Assembly: GCA_947475135.1 (NCBI GenBank)
Contig: CANJMU010000061.1
Span: 1 to 5,461, forward strand
DNA length: 5,461 nucleotides
Reading direction: 5' to 3'
From: Silvanigrellaceae bacterium
GTDB taxonomy: Bacteria; Bdellovibrionota; Oligoflexia; Silvanigrellales; Silvanigrellaceae
In this document: piece by piece, positions 1 to 5,461 of the stretch
Layout: every line of letters starts with the position of its first letter
Numbering within the stretch: the first letter of the stretch is position 1
The notes under the pieces: model-generated
Told to the model about the DNA's origin: nothing
Databases searched by the model: none
The model's input: only the letters and a program-made list of their open reading frames with translations
Program-made: the position numbers and the translations under genes

Positions 1-8
1 AACAGGAA

Positions 9-191
9 ATGAAAAAATTAATCCTAAATAATTCTGTTCATCAAAAGACAATCGAAAATGAATTCAAAAAAATAACCGATCTGGATTTACTTCAAAAAAC
101 AATAGAACACATGAACGATATGCTGAGTCAGCATTGGCGTTTTGCTTTAGATCCAAAAATACCAGAGACACTGATGCATTATTTTAGATAA
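9..191 (+). CDS. Small hypothetical protein, possibly the 3' end of a longer gene
   Basis: A 60-codon frame from ATG at 9 to TAA at 189-191. I do not recognise the product. It is charged and mostly helix-like: a Lys/Asn-rich start, an amphipathic stretch around residues 15-40 (DLDLLQKTIEHMNDMLSQHW) and a short aromatic tail ending HYFR. There is no signal peptide and no membrane segment. The start is doubtful. The only Shine-Dalgarno-like bases (AGGA, 4-7) sit one base from the ATG, which is too close, and the frame stays open to the left edge (CAG at 3-5, GAA at 6-8), so the gene may begin outside the window. It ends in three consecutive in-frame stops (TAA TGA TGA, 189-197), and the first overlaps the ATG of the next small frame. 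A chance open frame in AT-rich DNA is the main alternative. Confidence 0.42.
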   Translation: MKKLILNNSVHQKTIENEFKKITDLDLLQKTIEHMNDMLSQHWRFALDPKIPETLMHYFR

Positions 192-361
192 TGATGAGAA
201 TGGATTCATCAGCTCATACTGGTTGGACTTTCAATATTTTTCTTTTAGAGTTATGCCGTAGTTATGTTATTGTAGTAAGAAACTACTTAGATTTAGAAAA
301 AGATCAACTGGTAGGAAATAATTTAAGATATTTTTTACAAAGAAATGGAGAAATAAAATGA
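191..361 (+). CDS. Very small hypothetical protein (56 codons), overlapping both neighbours
   Basis: ATG at 191 opens a 56-codon frame that closes with TGA at 359-361. The start shares one base with the upstream stop (TAATG). The stop overlaps the downstream ATG at 358 as ATGA. Both layouts are typical of translationally coupled operon genes. The predicted protein has a mildly hydrophobic middle (WTFNIFLLELCRSYVIVV, about residues 12-29) followed by a charged C-terminus rich in Leu, Asn, Lys and Arg. The hydrophobic part is interrupted by Glu and Arg, so I do not call it a membrane helix. Codon choice (TTA for Leu, AGA for Arg) fits AT-rich neighbours. Weak points: no clear Shine-Dalgarno, start ambiguous among ATG at 191, 194 and 200, and a frame this short can occur by chance. 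A TAG at 185-187 in the same frame rules out an upstream extension. Product not recognised. Confidence 0.4.
   Translation: MMRMDSSAHTGWTFNIFLLELCRSYVIVVRNYLDLEKDQLVGNNLRYFLQRNGEIK
347..350 (+). promoter_or_regulatory. Ribosome binding site of the Tat-exported membrane protein gene
   Basis: GGAG lies 7 bases before ATG at 358, an ideal spacing. It supports 358 over the second in-frame ATG at 361. The site lies within the last codons of the 191-361 frame, so ribosomes finishing that frame would cover it, as expected for coupled translation. Confidence 0.7.
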
Positions 362-447
362 TGATTTCAAATCGTCGCGCTTTTATGAAAAATACGTCCC
401 TGCTTTCCTGCTTACCTTTTGTGACAGAATCCCTGTTTGCAAGAGCA
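358..447 (+). other. Twin-arginine (Tat) signal peptide
   Basis: Codons 1-30 of the gene starting at 358. N5-R6-R7-A8-F9-M10-K11 fits the Tat pattern polar-R-R-x-hydrophobic-hydrophobic-K. The following h-region (TSLLSCLPFVTESLF, 13-27) is only moderately hydrophobic, as Tat signals usually are, and contains a charged Glu at 24. A28-R29-A30 is an AxA signal peptidase I site. The LLSC at 15-18 could be read as a lipobox, but only six residues separate it from K11, too few for an h-region, so a lipoprotein is less likely. Confidence 0.75.
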
Positions 448-2817
448 ACGGAAACTCAATTCAAAACATTTTATTCTGTTGATGAAAAGAATAATCTTTA
501 CCTTATGAATTCTATGTTTCCTTACGAAAAAAAACTTTTGCTTTCCGTAGGTGAAGTTTTAGATAACTCATCTGTGTACGAACAATTTAGCAAAGTACTC
601 AATGTCGGACAGCTGACAAATTCTGAAAATCCTTATTTGATCATTGTTTCTGTTGAAAACGGTTGTCCTGTTCTCTATTTCGGAGAAACTCAAGTCACAA
701 ATTTTGAAAACTCAGCTTTTTGTTTCGTTGGCAAATTAAGCCCCGAGACACTTGATAACAGCGGTCAGATTCTTTTTAGTCCCTACGATCAGTTGGTGTG
801 TCCACTGATTCCAAATGACCAAGAAAAATTGGAAAATCCAAATTTACAATTATCTTTGGTTATGATGGATAAATATAATCGTACTTATAAAGTTATTGCG
901 TTAGAAAAAGAAAATAATTCTGCAAATTTTAAAAGTTTTCCTATTCAAGATTTCCAACTTTCCGATCATTCTTCCCTTCATGCATTGCCAAAATTTCTTT
1001 TGGATGATTCAAACTCTTGTTTCCTTGTGATCGATAGTTTAGGTAAACAGCATAAATATATGCGTCTTACAAAAAATCAGGAAGATAAATTTTACACTAT
1101 GGAAAATTTATTGATCTTGGATGACAACACCTATTTGCACAACAATTGGGCTTTTCGTTTTTCTTCGATTTTAAATAAAAATCATACAAAAAACAGGGGT
1201 GATCATTTTCATTTTATTTTTCAACATGGAACAAAAAATAAAAAATCCCTTGTGTTTTTAAGACCCGATAATAGATTGGCTGCACTAGAATTTACAGATA
1301 ATAACGGAACAATAACACCACAAGTTTTGGCAATATCTGAAAATGAATATTCACCCAAAAACTTTTATTTTTGCACTATTTTAAATCACGTTGAAAATAA
1401 AAATGGTTCCTTAGAACAAAAAGAAGTTCTTCTGTGTAAAAATAAAATCACACAAAATTGTTTTCTTTTGTCACTAGAAAACAATTCCAATGGAACGTTT
1501 CGTTTTGCGGAAAACTCAATTTCTTTAGACAAAACCACTGACCCGCAAACACAAAATGCCTGGAATGGTTTTTTTAGCGAAACAGGCGCAGAAGAATTCA
1601 ATTATTATTTAATTCCAACCAAAAATCATGAATTCAGTGTTGCCTTTCAAATCTTAAAACATGACAGAATCAACGATGAAAAGCATTTATTTGAAATGAA
1701 TTTTAAAAAGTCAGAGAATCATCAATCTTACGTTCCAGTTCAATTGAGTTTTCAATTTCATAAAGAAACATCAAAGAAACAAAAAATATCTTTAGGTGAC
1801 AATTATTCTTCTTCTGATTTTTGGACAGACCCTTATATGGTCGCTTGCTTGGTTGTTTTTGGCGCATTAGGTGTTTGTGGGATTGGTGCCCTTTTCTGTG
1901 CCGCTGGAATGTTTTGTTATGAAAAGTATTGTCACGAAGAAAACAGAAGTGAACAAACATCAGAAGCAGATGACGATGACAATCGTCCTGATGACGACAC
2001 ACCGGAAGAAAGAGTGCCATTGTTGACAGATCCGTCTATTAATGCCGGCATGAGAGGAGAGTTTCCACCAAACACACCTCCCCCAACAAATAAAAAAACT
2101 AAAGAACAGGTTGTGAAAGAAACGAAAGAAGCTATTAAAAATGTGTTGAGTAAATTCGCTATATTTTCAACGCTAGAAGAACCTGAATTCAGAATAGAAG
2201 AAAAGCTTCTTAAGGAATTTATTGGCCAAGCTTTAGCTGATACAGGGGAAACGGTGTCCAAAGAGACCGTTGTTTCTATTATCTATGATGAACTTATGGG
2301 TCGAAAAAGTGAATTGGGTTATTTTTATGTCTTAAAAGGTCGGGAATCTACAGGAAGAAGCATTCCACCTTTCACCCGGGATAGGAATGGTCTCCTCATG
2401 ATTTCACAGGGACGATTTGCTGCACAAAATCCTTATGATGCTAAAAGTGGTGGCGCGGTTGGTGAATATGTTTTTGATGAAAAAAGCTGCAGTGCACTGC
2501 TTCCTATTTATTCTTTAGAAAAGGAAGAAGATTTAAAAAAGGGTGTGCTATTTATGGAATTGATCCGCGGTGTTGTTTTTAATGTAACAACCCATGTAGC
2601 TCAAATAATCACTACATTATCTTTTGACCGTCCTTATGAAGAAACAGAACATATTCTAAATACGGTCAAACAAGTGAAGTCTGTGAAGCTTTTAGAGACA
2701 ACTTTAAGCTATTTTAGCTCACTTTCTATAAAGCTTTCTATAATGAGAACCGTTGAAGCTCAAGCGATTGTGCCACAAGCTGAAACCGCTTTGTTCAAGC
2801 ATTTTGAAGGAAGATAA
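358..2817 (+). CDS. Tat-exported single-pass membrane protein with propeller-like ectodomain, unknown function
   Basis: An 819-residue protein that I cannot assign to a named family. Residues 5-11 (NRRAFMK) match the twin-arginine consensus, followed by a weakly hydrophobic stretch and an A-R-A cleavage site at 28-30. Residues 31 to about 490 are beta-rich, with hairpin-like segments near 37-50, 93-108, 164-182, 221-237, 284-312, 356-373 and 414-433. The clearest two (NNGTITPQ at 315-322, NSNGTF at 376-381) resemble VCBS/FG-GAP propeller repeats, but the calcium-binding DxDxDG is missing. Residues 493-521 form one Gly/Cys-rich transmembrane helix. An acidic, proline-rich linker follows (about 522-578; DDDDNRPDDD at 538-547), then a mixed helical C-terminal domain (about 580-819). 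Tat export plus one stop-transfer helix predicts N-terminus outside and C-terminus inside. The gene overlaps the preceding small frame by ATGA and ends 2 bases before gltX. Start chosen from GGAG at 347-350. The reading frame is certain; the propeller assignment is inference. Confidence 0.93.
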   Translation: MMISNRRAFMKNTSLLSCLPFVTESLFARATETQFKTFYSVDEKNNLYLMNSMFPYEKKLLLSVGEVLDNSSVYEQFSKVLNVGQLTNSENPYLIIVSVENGCPVLYFGETQVTNFENSAFCFVGKLSPETLDNSGQILFSPYDQLVCPLIPNDQEKLENPNLQLSLVMMDKYNRTYKVIALEKENNSANFKSFPIQDFQLSDHSSLHALPKFLLDDSNSCFLVIDSLGKQHKYMRLTKNQEDKFYTMENLLILDDNTYLHNNWAFRFSSILNKNHTKNRGDHFHFIFQHGTKNKKSLVFLRPDNRLAALEFTDNNGTITPQVLAISENEYSPKNFYFCTILNHVENKNGSLEQKEVLLCKNKITQNCFLLSLENNSNGTFRFAENSISLDKTTDPQTQNAWNGFFSETGAEEFNYYLIPTKNHEFSVAFQILKHDRINDEKHLFEMNFKKSENHQSYVPVQLSFQFHKETSKKQKISLGDNYSSSDFWTDPYMVACLVVFGALGVCGIGALFCAAGMFCYEKYCHEENRSEQTSEADDDDNRPDDDTPEERVPLLTDPSINAGMRGEFPPNTPPPTNKKTKEQVVKETKEAIKNVLSKFAIFSTLEEPEFRIEEKLLKEFIGQALADTGETVSKETVVSIIYDELMGRKSELGYFYVLKGRESTGRSIPPFTRDRNGLLMISQGRFAAQNPYDAKSGGAVGEYVFDEKSCSALLPIYSLEKEEDLKKGVLFMELIRGVVFNVTTHVAQIITTLSFDRPYEETEHILNTVKQVKSVKLLETTLSYFSSLSIKLSIMRTVEAQAIVPQAETALFKHFEGR
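1153..1524 (+). repeat. Two divergent VCBS/FG-GAP-like protein repeats
   Basis: Residues 266-327 and 336-389 of the membrane protein share one pattern. Each opens with F-x-F-x-[S/T]-I-L-N (FRFSSILN at 266-273, FYFCTILN at 336-343) and a Lys/Asn-rich loop. A hydrophobic strand follows (SLVFL at 297-301, EVLLC at 356-360). Each ends with an N/G turn (NNGT, NSNGT) and a terminal I-S (326-327, 388-389). The order strand, turn, strand, NGT turn is that of VCBS/FG-GAP propeller blades. The repeat is visible in protein, not as near-identical DNA, so it is an old duplication. No aspartate-rich calcium loop is present. Confidence 0.5.
1834..1920 (+). other. Transmembrane helix of the exported protein
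   Basis: Residues 493-521 form an uncharged run of 29 residues beginning YMVACLVVFGALGVCGIG, bounded by D491-P492 on one side and E522-K523 on the other. It is rich in small residues (G502, G505, G508, G510, G517), which favours helix-helix packing, and in cysteines (C497, C507, C514, C520, with C525 just after). Acidic residues precede it and Lys/His/Arg follow closely, consistent with the C-terminal side being cytoplasmic. Confidence 0.85.
2489..2500 (+). repeat. 12-bp perfect palindrome inside a coding region
   Basis: GCAGTGCACTGC reads identically on both strands. It lies within codons for residues 711-715 (CSALL) of the membrane protein gene. The flanking bases do not extend the symmetry. 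It could be a protein-binding site or chance; nothing nearby suggests a regulatory role. Confidence 0.3.
2807..2811 (+). promoter_or_regulatory. Ribosome binding site of gltX
   Basis: AAGGA, within the longer purine run GAAGGAAG (2806-2813), lies 8 bases before ATG at 2820. It overlaps the last codons (E-G-R) of the preceding gene and fixes the gltX start. Confidence 0.8.
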
Positions 2818-2819
2818 AT

Positions 2820-4289
2820 ATGATATCAGCATCCCACTCCCCTGCCAAAGAAGTTCGCGTCCGCATTGCCCCAAGTCCGACAGGTGACCCGCATATTGGA
2901 ACCGCTTATATTGCATTGTTCAATTACGTCTTTGCAAAAAAAAATAACGGAAAATTTATTATTCGAATTGAAGATACGGACCAAAAAAGATATCGCAGTG
3001 ACAGTGAAGCTATGATTTTAGATGCTCTCAAATGGGTTGGAATTCAATGGGATGAAGGTCCCGATATTGGTGGGCCTTATGCCCCCTATAAACAAAGCGA
3101 ACGTAAAACCATGTATCGTGATTACGCAGAAACTCTCATTCAAAAAGGTCATGCCTACCGCTGCTTTTGCTCAACTCAACGTTTAGATGAACTCAAAAAA
3201 ATTCAACAGGCACAAAAAATACCCTCTGGTTATGACCGGCTCTGTCGTGATTTACCTGAAGAAGACATTCAAAAAAAATTGAATGAAAAATTAAATCATG
3301 TCATTCGCATGAAAATGCCTGTGACTGGAAAAACCATATTTAAAGATAGGCTACGTGGAAATATTGAATTTGAAAATGATGGTGTGGACGATCAGGTCTT
3401 GCTGAAAAGCGATGGTTTTCCGACTTATCATTTAGCTGTTGTTGTGGACGATCACTTAATGAAAATTTCCCATGTCATTCGCGGCGAAGAATGGATTTCT
3501 TCCACACCAAAACACGTCATGCTTTACGATATGTTTGGCTGGGACAGACCGGAATTTTGTCATTTGCCTTTGTTACGTAACGGCGACAAATCAAAAATAT
3601 CCAAGCGCAAAAATCCGACATCCATTAACTACTACCGCCGCAAGGGAATTTTGCCAAAGGCCCTTCGTAATTTTTTAGCCCTCATGGGGTGGAATTTTGG
3701 GGACAATCGAGAATTATTTTCCACAGAAGAAATGACAGAAGGCTTCACGTGGGATCGGATGACTTTGGGTGGACCCGTTTTTGATCTCAAAAAATTGTCT
3801 TGGTTAAATGGGCAATATTTAAAATTAGAAAGCAATCACTCCTGGCTAAGTTTACTGAAGGAAAATGTTTTTTCCGACGATTATTTATTAAAAATCATTC
3901 CGTTGATTAAAGAACGTGTGGAAAAATTCGAAGATTTTATCGATAATACCAATTTCTTTTTTCAAGGGGATCTTGTTTTAAAACAAGAAATGTTTGCAAA
4001 TAAAAATCGAACCTTTTCAGACACCGCCAGTCTTTTGAATGAGATTTCTTTAAAACTCGATGTGTGCGAGAATTGGGATCACACAACAATTCACGATATT
4101 TTTCATCATTACTTAACGGAAAAAAATTTAAAACCAAAAGATGTTTTTATGCCCGTCAGAATTGCTGTGACTGGCAGTGCTCAAACTCCGCCGTTATTTG
4201 AATGTATGGAAGTTTTAGGAAAAGATATTGTCAGTCGAAGATTGCGACTTGCCGCCGATTTTTTAAAAACAGTGAAGGAAAATGTATGA
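2820..4289 (+). CDS. gltX: Glutamyl-tRNA synthetase (GluRS)
   Basis: Charges tRNA(Glu) with glutamate using ATP, in the cytoplasm. A complete class I synthetase of 489 residues, the normal bacterial length. Visible landmarks: RIAPSPTGDPHIGT at 15-28, whose H25-I-G-T28 is the HIGH signature; RIEDTDQKR at 49-57; the catalytic-domain stretches LKSDGFPTYHLA (195-206) and RGEEW (221-225); the KMSKS-loop equivalent K259-I-S-K-R263; the LGGPVFDLKKLSWLNGQ junction (316-332); and the C-terminal anticodon-binding motif MPVRIAVTG...PPLFE (444-461). The knuckle Cys ligands are C115, C117 and C142, but the fourth position (His127 in E. coli, as I recall it) is D144. The N-terminus is about ten residues longer than usual before the conserved VRxRIAPSPTG block. 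The KRKNPTSI form of the signature is like Pseudomonas GluRS. Whether it also charges tRNA(Gln) cannot be told here. It begins 2 bases after the membrane protein gene and overlaps the M16 gene by ATGA. Confidence 0.98.
   Translation: MISASHSPAKEVRVRIAPSPTGDPHIGTAYIALFNYVFAKKNNGKFIIRIEDTDQKRYRSDSEAMILDALKWVGIQWDEGPDIGGPYAPYKQSERKTMYRDYAETLIQKGHAYRCFCSTQRLDELKKIQQAQKIPSGYDRLCRDLPEEDIQKKLNEKLNHVIRMKMPVTGKTIFKDRLRGNIEFENDGVDDQVLLKSDGFPTYHLAVVVDDHLMKISHVIRGEEWISSTPKHVMLYDMFGWDRPEFCHLPLLRNGDKSKISKRKNPTSINYYRRKGILPKALRNFLALMGWNFGDNRELFSTEEMTEGFTWDRMTLGGPVFDLKKLSWLNGQYLKLESNHSWLSLLKENVFSDDYLLKIIPLIKERVEKFEDFIDNTNFFFQGDLVLKQEMFANKNRTFSDTASLLNEISLKLDVCENWDHTTIHDIFHHYLTEKNLKPKDVFMPVRIAVTGSAQTPPLFECMEVLGKDIVSRRLRLAADFLKTVKENV
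4276..4279 (+). promoter_or_regulatory. Ribosome binding site of the M16 peptidase gene
   Basis: AGGA, in AAGGAAA, lies 6 bases before ATG at 4286 and inside the last codons of gltX. It selects 4286 over the out-of-frame ATG at 4282, which would stop after seven codons. Confidence 0.75.
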
Positions 4290-5461
4290 CATTGAACTCC
4301 AATGAAAATTTTCAAAAACAGGACTCACATATCGTTCACCGTTACCTTAGTAATGGGATGGAAGTTTATTTGCACTCCACGAATTTTGCCCCCATTGTCA
4401 GCCTTCAGGTTTTGGTGAAAGTCGGTTCTATCGACGAAACAGAACAAGAAGGTGGGTTGTCCCATGTCCTTGAACACATGTTATTTAAGGGAACAAAAAA
4501 ATTTTCCGGATTGGGTGAAGTCGCAACCACTGTCGAAGCTGCTGGCGGAGATATCAATGCCTACACAACATTTGATCACACAAATTATTATTTAAGTGCA
4601 CCTAGTTCCTTTGTGTATAAGGGAACAGAATTACTCATTGATGTGGTTGAAAATAGTCTTTTAGATGAGGCCGAATTAAAAAAAGAATTAGAAGTCGTTC
4701 TAGAAGAAATTCGTCGTTCGAAAGATAGTCCTTCTGCGGTTTTGTCCCATAGTTTATTTGAAAAAATTTATGAAACCACTCGTTTGTCACGTCCTGTCAT
4801 CGGTTTTCAAGACGTTGTGAAAAATTTCGATCGGGAATTATTACACGACTTTTATAAGCGCTGGTATGCTCCTAATAATATGATTTTTATTGCTGCTGGT
4901 GATTTTGAAATTGAAAAAATGATTGAACATTTAGAATCTGTGACAAAAAATTTTCTTCCAAAATCTGTGCCAGAAAGATTTCGCCCCGCGCTGCAGTCCT
5001 TTCCAAAAATTTCGCCCCAAGAAAACCACAAATTTCTGCACGAGCCCGTCGTCATTTTAAAACGTGGCCCTTGGCAAGAAATTCGATTGCAAATCGCAAC
5101 TTATTCCACAACCCTGGACGATTATGACATGCCCGTATGGGACGTTCTGTCGGCTATTTTAGGGGAAAGCGATTCGTCTCGATTGGTTCGTTTATTGCGT
5201 GAAGAATTGCAGCTTGTCACAAGCATTGACGCCAGCTGTTACACACCAAAATATCCTCAAGGTTTATTCAGTGTTGGTTTTTTCTGCATGACCGAAAATG
5301 CGCAGGAAGCCCTGAAGGTGACATTGCAAGAAATTCGTCGTCTTGGACTTGTCCCGCCCAGCAAAGAAGAATTGCAGCGAGTTTGCAATGCCATCAAAGC
5401 ACAAAGAATTTATTCTCGGGAAAGTATGGACGGAATTTCACGTTCTGCAGGATTAAGTTTA
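4286..5461 (+). CDS. M16 family zinc metallopeptidase (insulinase/processing-peptidase type), 3' end cut off
   Basis: The first 392 codons of a peptidase of the pitrilysin/mitochondrial-processing-peptidase family, which cut peptides inside a clamshell chamber. The inverted zinc motif is intact: H60-V-L-E63-H64, with E63 the general base and E141 (in VVLEEIRR) the third ligand at the usual spacing of 76 residues. Other family blocks are LSNGMEVYL (21-29), HMLFKGT (64-70), GGDINAYTTFDHTNYY (87-102), RPVIG (169-173) and FYKRWYAPNN (189-198). The second half-domain begins around 260 and includes GESDSSRLVRLLREE (293-307). The conserved C-terminal R/Y pair, if present, lies further on. There is no signal peptide (MTLNSNENFQKQ), so it is probably cytoplasmic. 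The frame is open at the right edge, so one-chain (about 420-450 residues) and double-length (about 900) forms cannot be separated. It overlaps the gltX stop as ATGA, with AGGA at 4276-4279, implying coupled expression. Confidence 0.95.
   Translation, partial: MTLNSNENFQKQDSHIVHRYLSNGMEVYLHSTNFAPIVSLQVLVKVGSIDETEQEGGLSHVLEHMLFKGTKKFSGLGEVATTVEAAGGDINAYTTFDHTNYYLSAPSSFVYKGTELLIDVVENSLLDEAELKKELEVVLEEIRRSKDSPSAVLSHSLFEKIYETTRLSRPVIGFQDVVKNFDRELLHDFYKRWYAPNNMIFIAAGDFEIEKMIEHLESVTKNFLPKSVPERFRPALQSFPKISPQENHKFLHEPVVILKRGPWQEIRLQIATYSTTLDDYDMPVWDVLSAILGESDSSRLVRLLREELQLVTSIDASCYTPKYPQGLFSVGFFCMTENAQEALKVTLQEIRRLGLVPPSKEELQRVCNAIKAQRIYSRESMDGISRSAGLSL

Noticed and set aside
224..251. Possible promoter TTGGAC (224-229) with TAGAGT (246-251) upstream of the membrane protein gene.
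   Set aside because: The -35 matches at 3 of 6 and the -10 at 4 of 6, which is chance level here; it would also lie within the 191-361 frame.
400..411. Lipoprotein lipobox LLSC in the signal peptide.
   Set aside because: Only six residues lie between K11 and C18, too short for a lipoprotein h-region, and a better AxA site follows at 28-30.
2008..2025. ERVPLL (551-556) in the cytoplasmic linker as a eukaryotic-type acidic dileucine sorting motif.
   Set aside because: The [DE]xxxL[LI] pattern is short and frequent by chance, and nothing in the window shows that the protein reaches a host membrane.
1703..2261. Two long reverse-strand open frames (1703-2020 and 1932-2261).
   Set aside because: They lie wholly inside the membrane protein gene, opposite its membrane helix and linker. 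They are low-complexity (Ser/His rich), lack ribosome sites and overlap each other; they are shadows of the + strand frame.
2739..2744. Perfect TATAAT, part of a 10-base direct repeat (CTTTCTATAA at 2722-2731 and 2734-2743), as a promoter for gltX.
   Set aside because: No recognisable -35 box at 16-18 bases spacing and no extended -10. The bases are explained by codons for SLSIKLSIM, and such hexamers are common in AT-rich coding DNA.
3472..3678. A 68-codon + strand frame inside gltX.
   Set aside because: It is out of frame with the catalytic core of gltX, including the KISKR motif, and has no supporting ribosome site.
4852..5055. A 67-codon reverse-strand frame inside the M16 gene.
   Set aside because: It lies opposite well-conserved M16 coding sequence, with no start signal or recognisable product.
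1..5461. CRISPR arrays, tRNA or rRNA genes, insertion-sequence ends, riboswitches, rho-independent terminators.
   Set aside because: I saw no regularly spaced DNA repeats, no tRNA-like fold, no terminal inverted repeats and no GC hairpin followed by a T-run; nearly all the sequence is coding.

Overview
The window reads as a single plus-strand gene cluster from a fairly AT-rich Gram-negative bacterium. The evidence is a twin-arginine (Tat) signal peptide, strong Shine-Dalgarno sites and tightly overlapping genes. The glutamyl-tRNA synthetase resembles the form I know from Gammaproteobacteria such as Pseudomonas, which as far as I recall also occurs in other Gram-negative lineages. A host-associated or predatory AT-rich lineage (for example Bdellovibrionota/Oligoflexia) would fit, but the window does not fix the taxon.

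Layout, left to right, all on +: (1) 9-191, a small 60-codon hypothetical gene that may be the 3' end of a longer one. (2) 191-361, a previously hidden 56-codon frame that starts inside the stop of gene 1 (TAATG) and ends inside the start of gene 3 (ATGA). (3) 358-2817, an unrecognised 819-residue protein. It has a Tat signal, about 460 exported residues that look like a degenerate beta-propeller (VCBS/FG-GAP-like hairpins every 56-75 residues), one Gly/Cys-rich transmembrane helix, an acidic proline-rich linker and about 240 residues of unknown, probably cytoplasmic, C-terminal domain. (4) 2820-4289, gltX, a complete glutamyl-tRNA synthetase. (5) 4286-5461, an M16 family zinc metallopeptidase with an intact HxxEH site, cut by the window edge.

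The junctions are a 1-base overlap, a 4-base overlap, a 2-base gap and a 4-base overlap, so the five frames are probably co-transcribed and partly translationally coupled. I see no convincing internal terminator or promoter. gltX and the M16 gene are ordinary housekeeping-type genes. The unusual content is the first half: two tiny coupled frames leading into a large Tat-exported, single-pass membrane protein with an integrin-alpha-like order of parts (propeller outside, one helix, tail inside). No function can be assigned to it from sequence alone. There is no stretch above 300 bases without a proposed gene; if the two small frames are not real, bases 1-357 would be an otherwise featureless leader.
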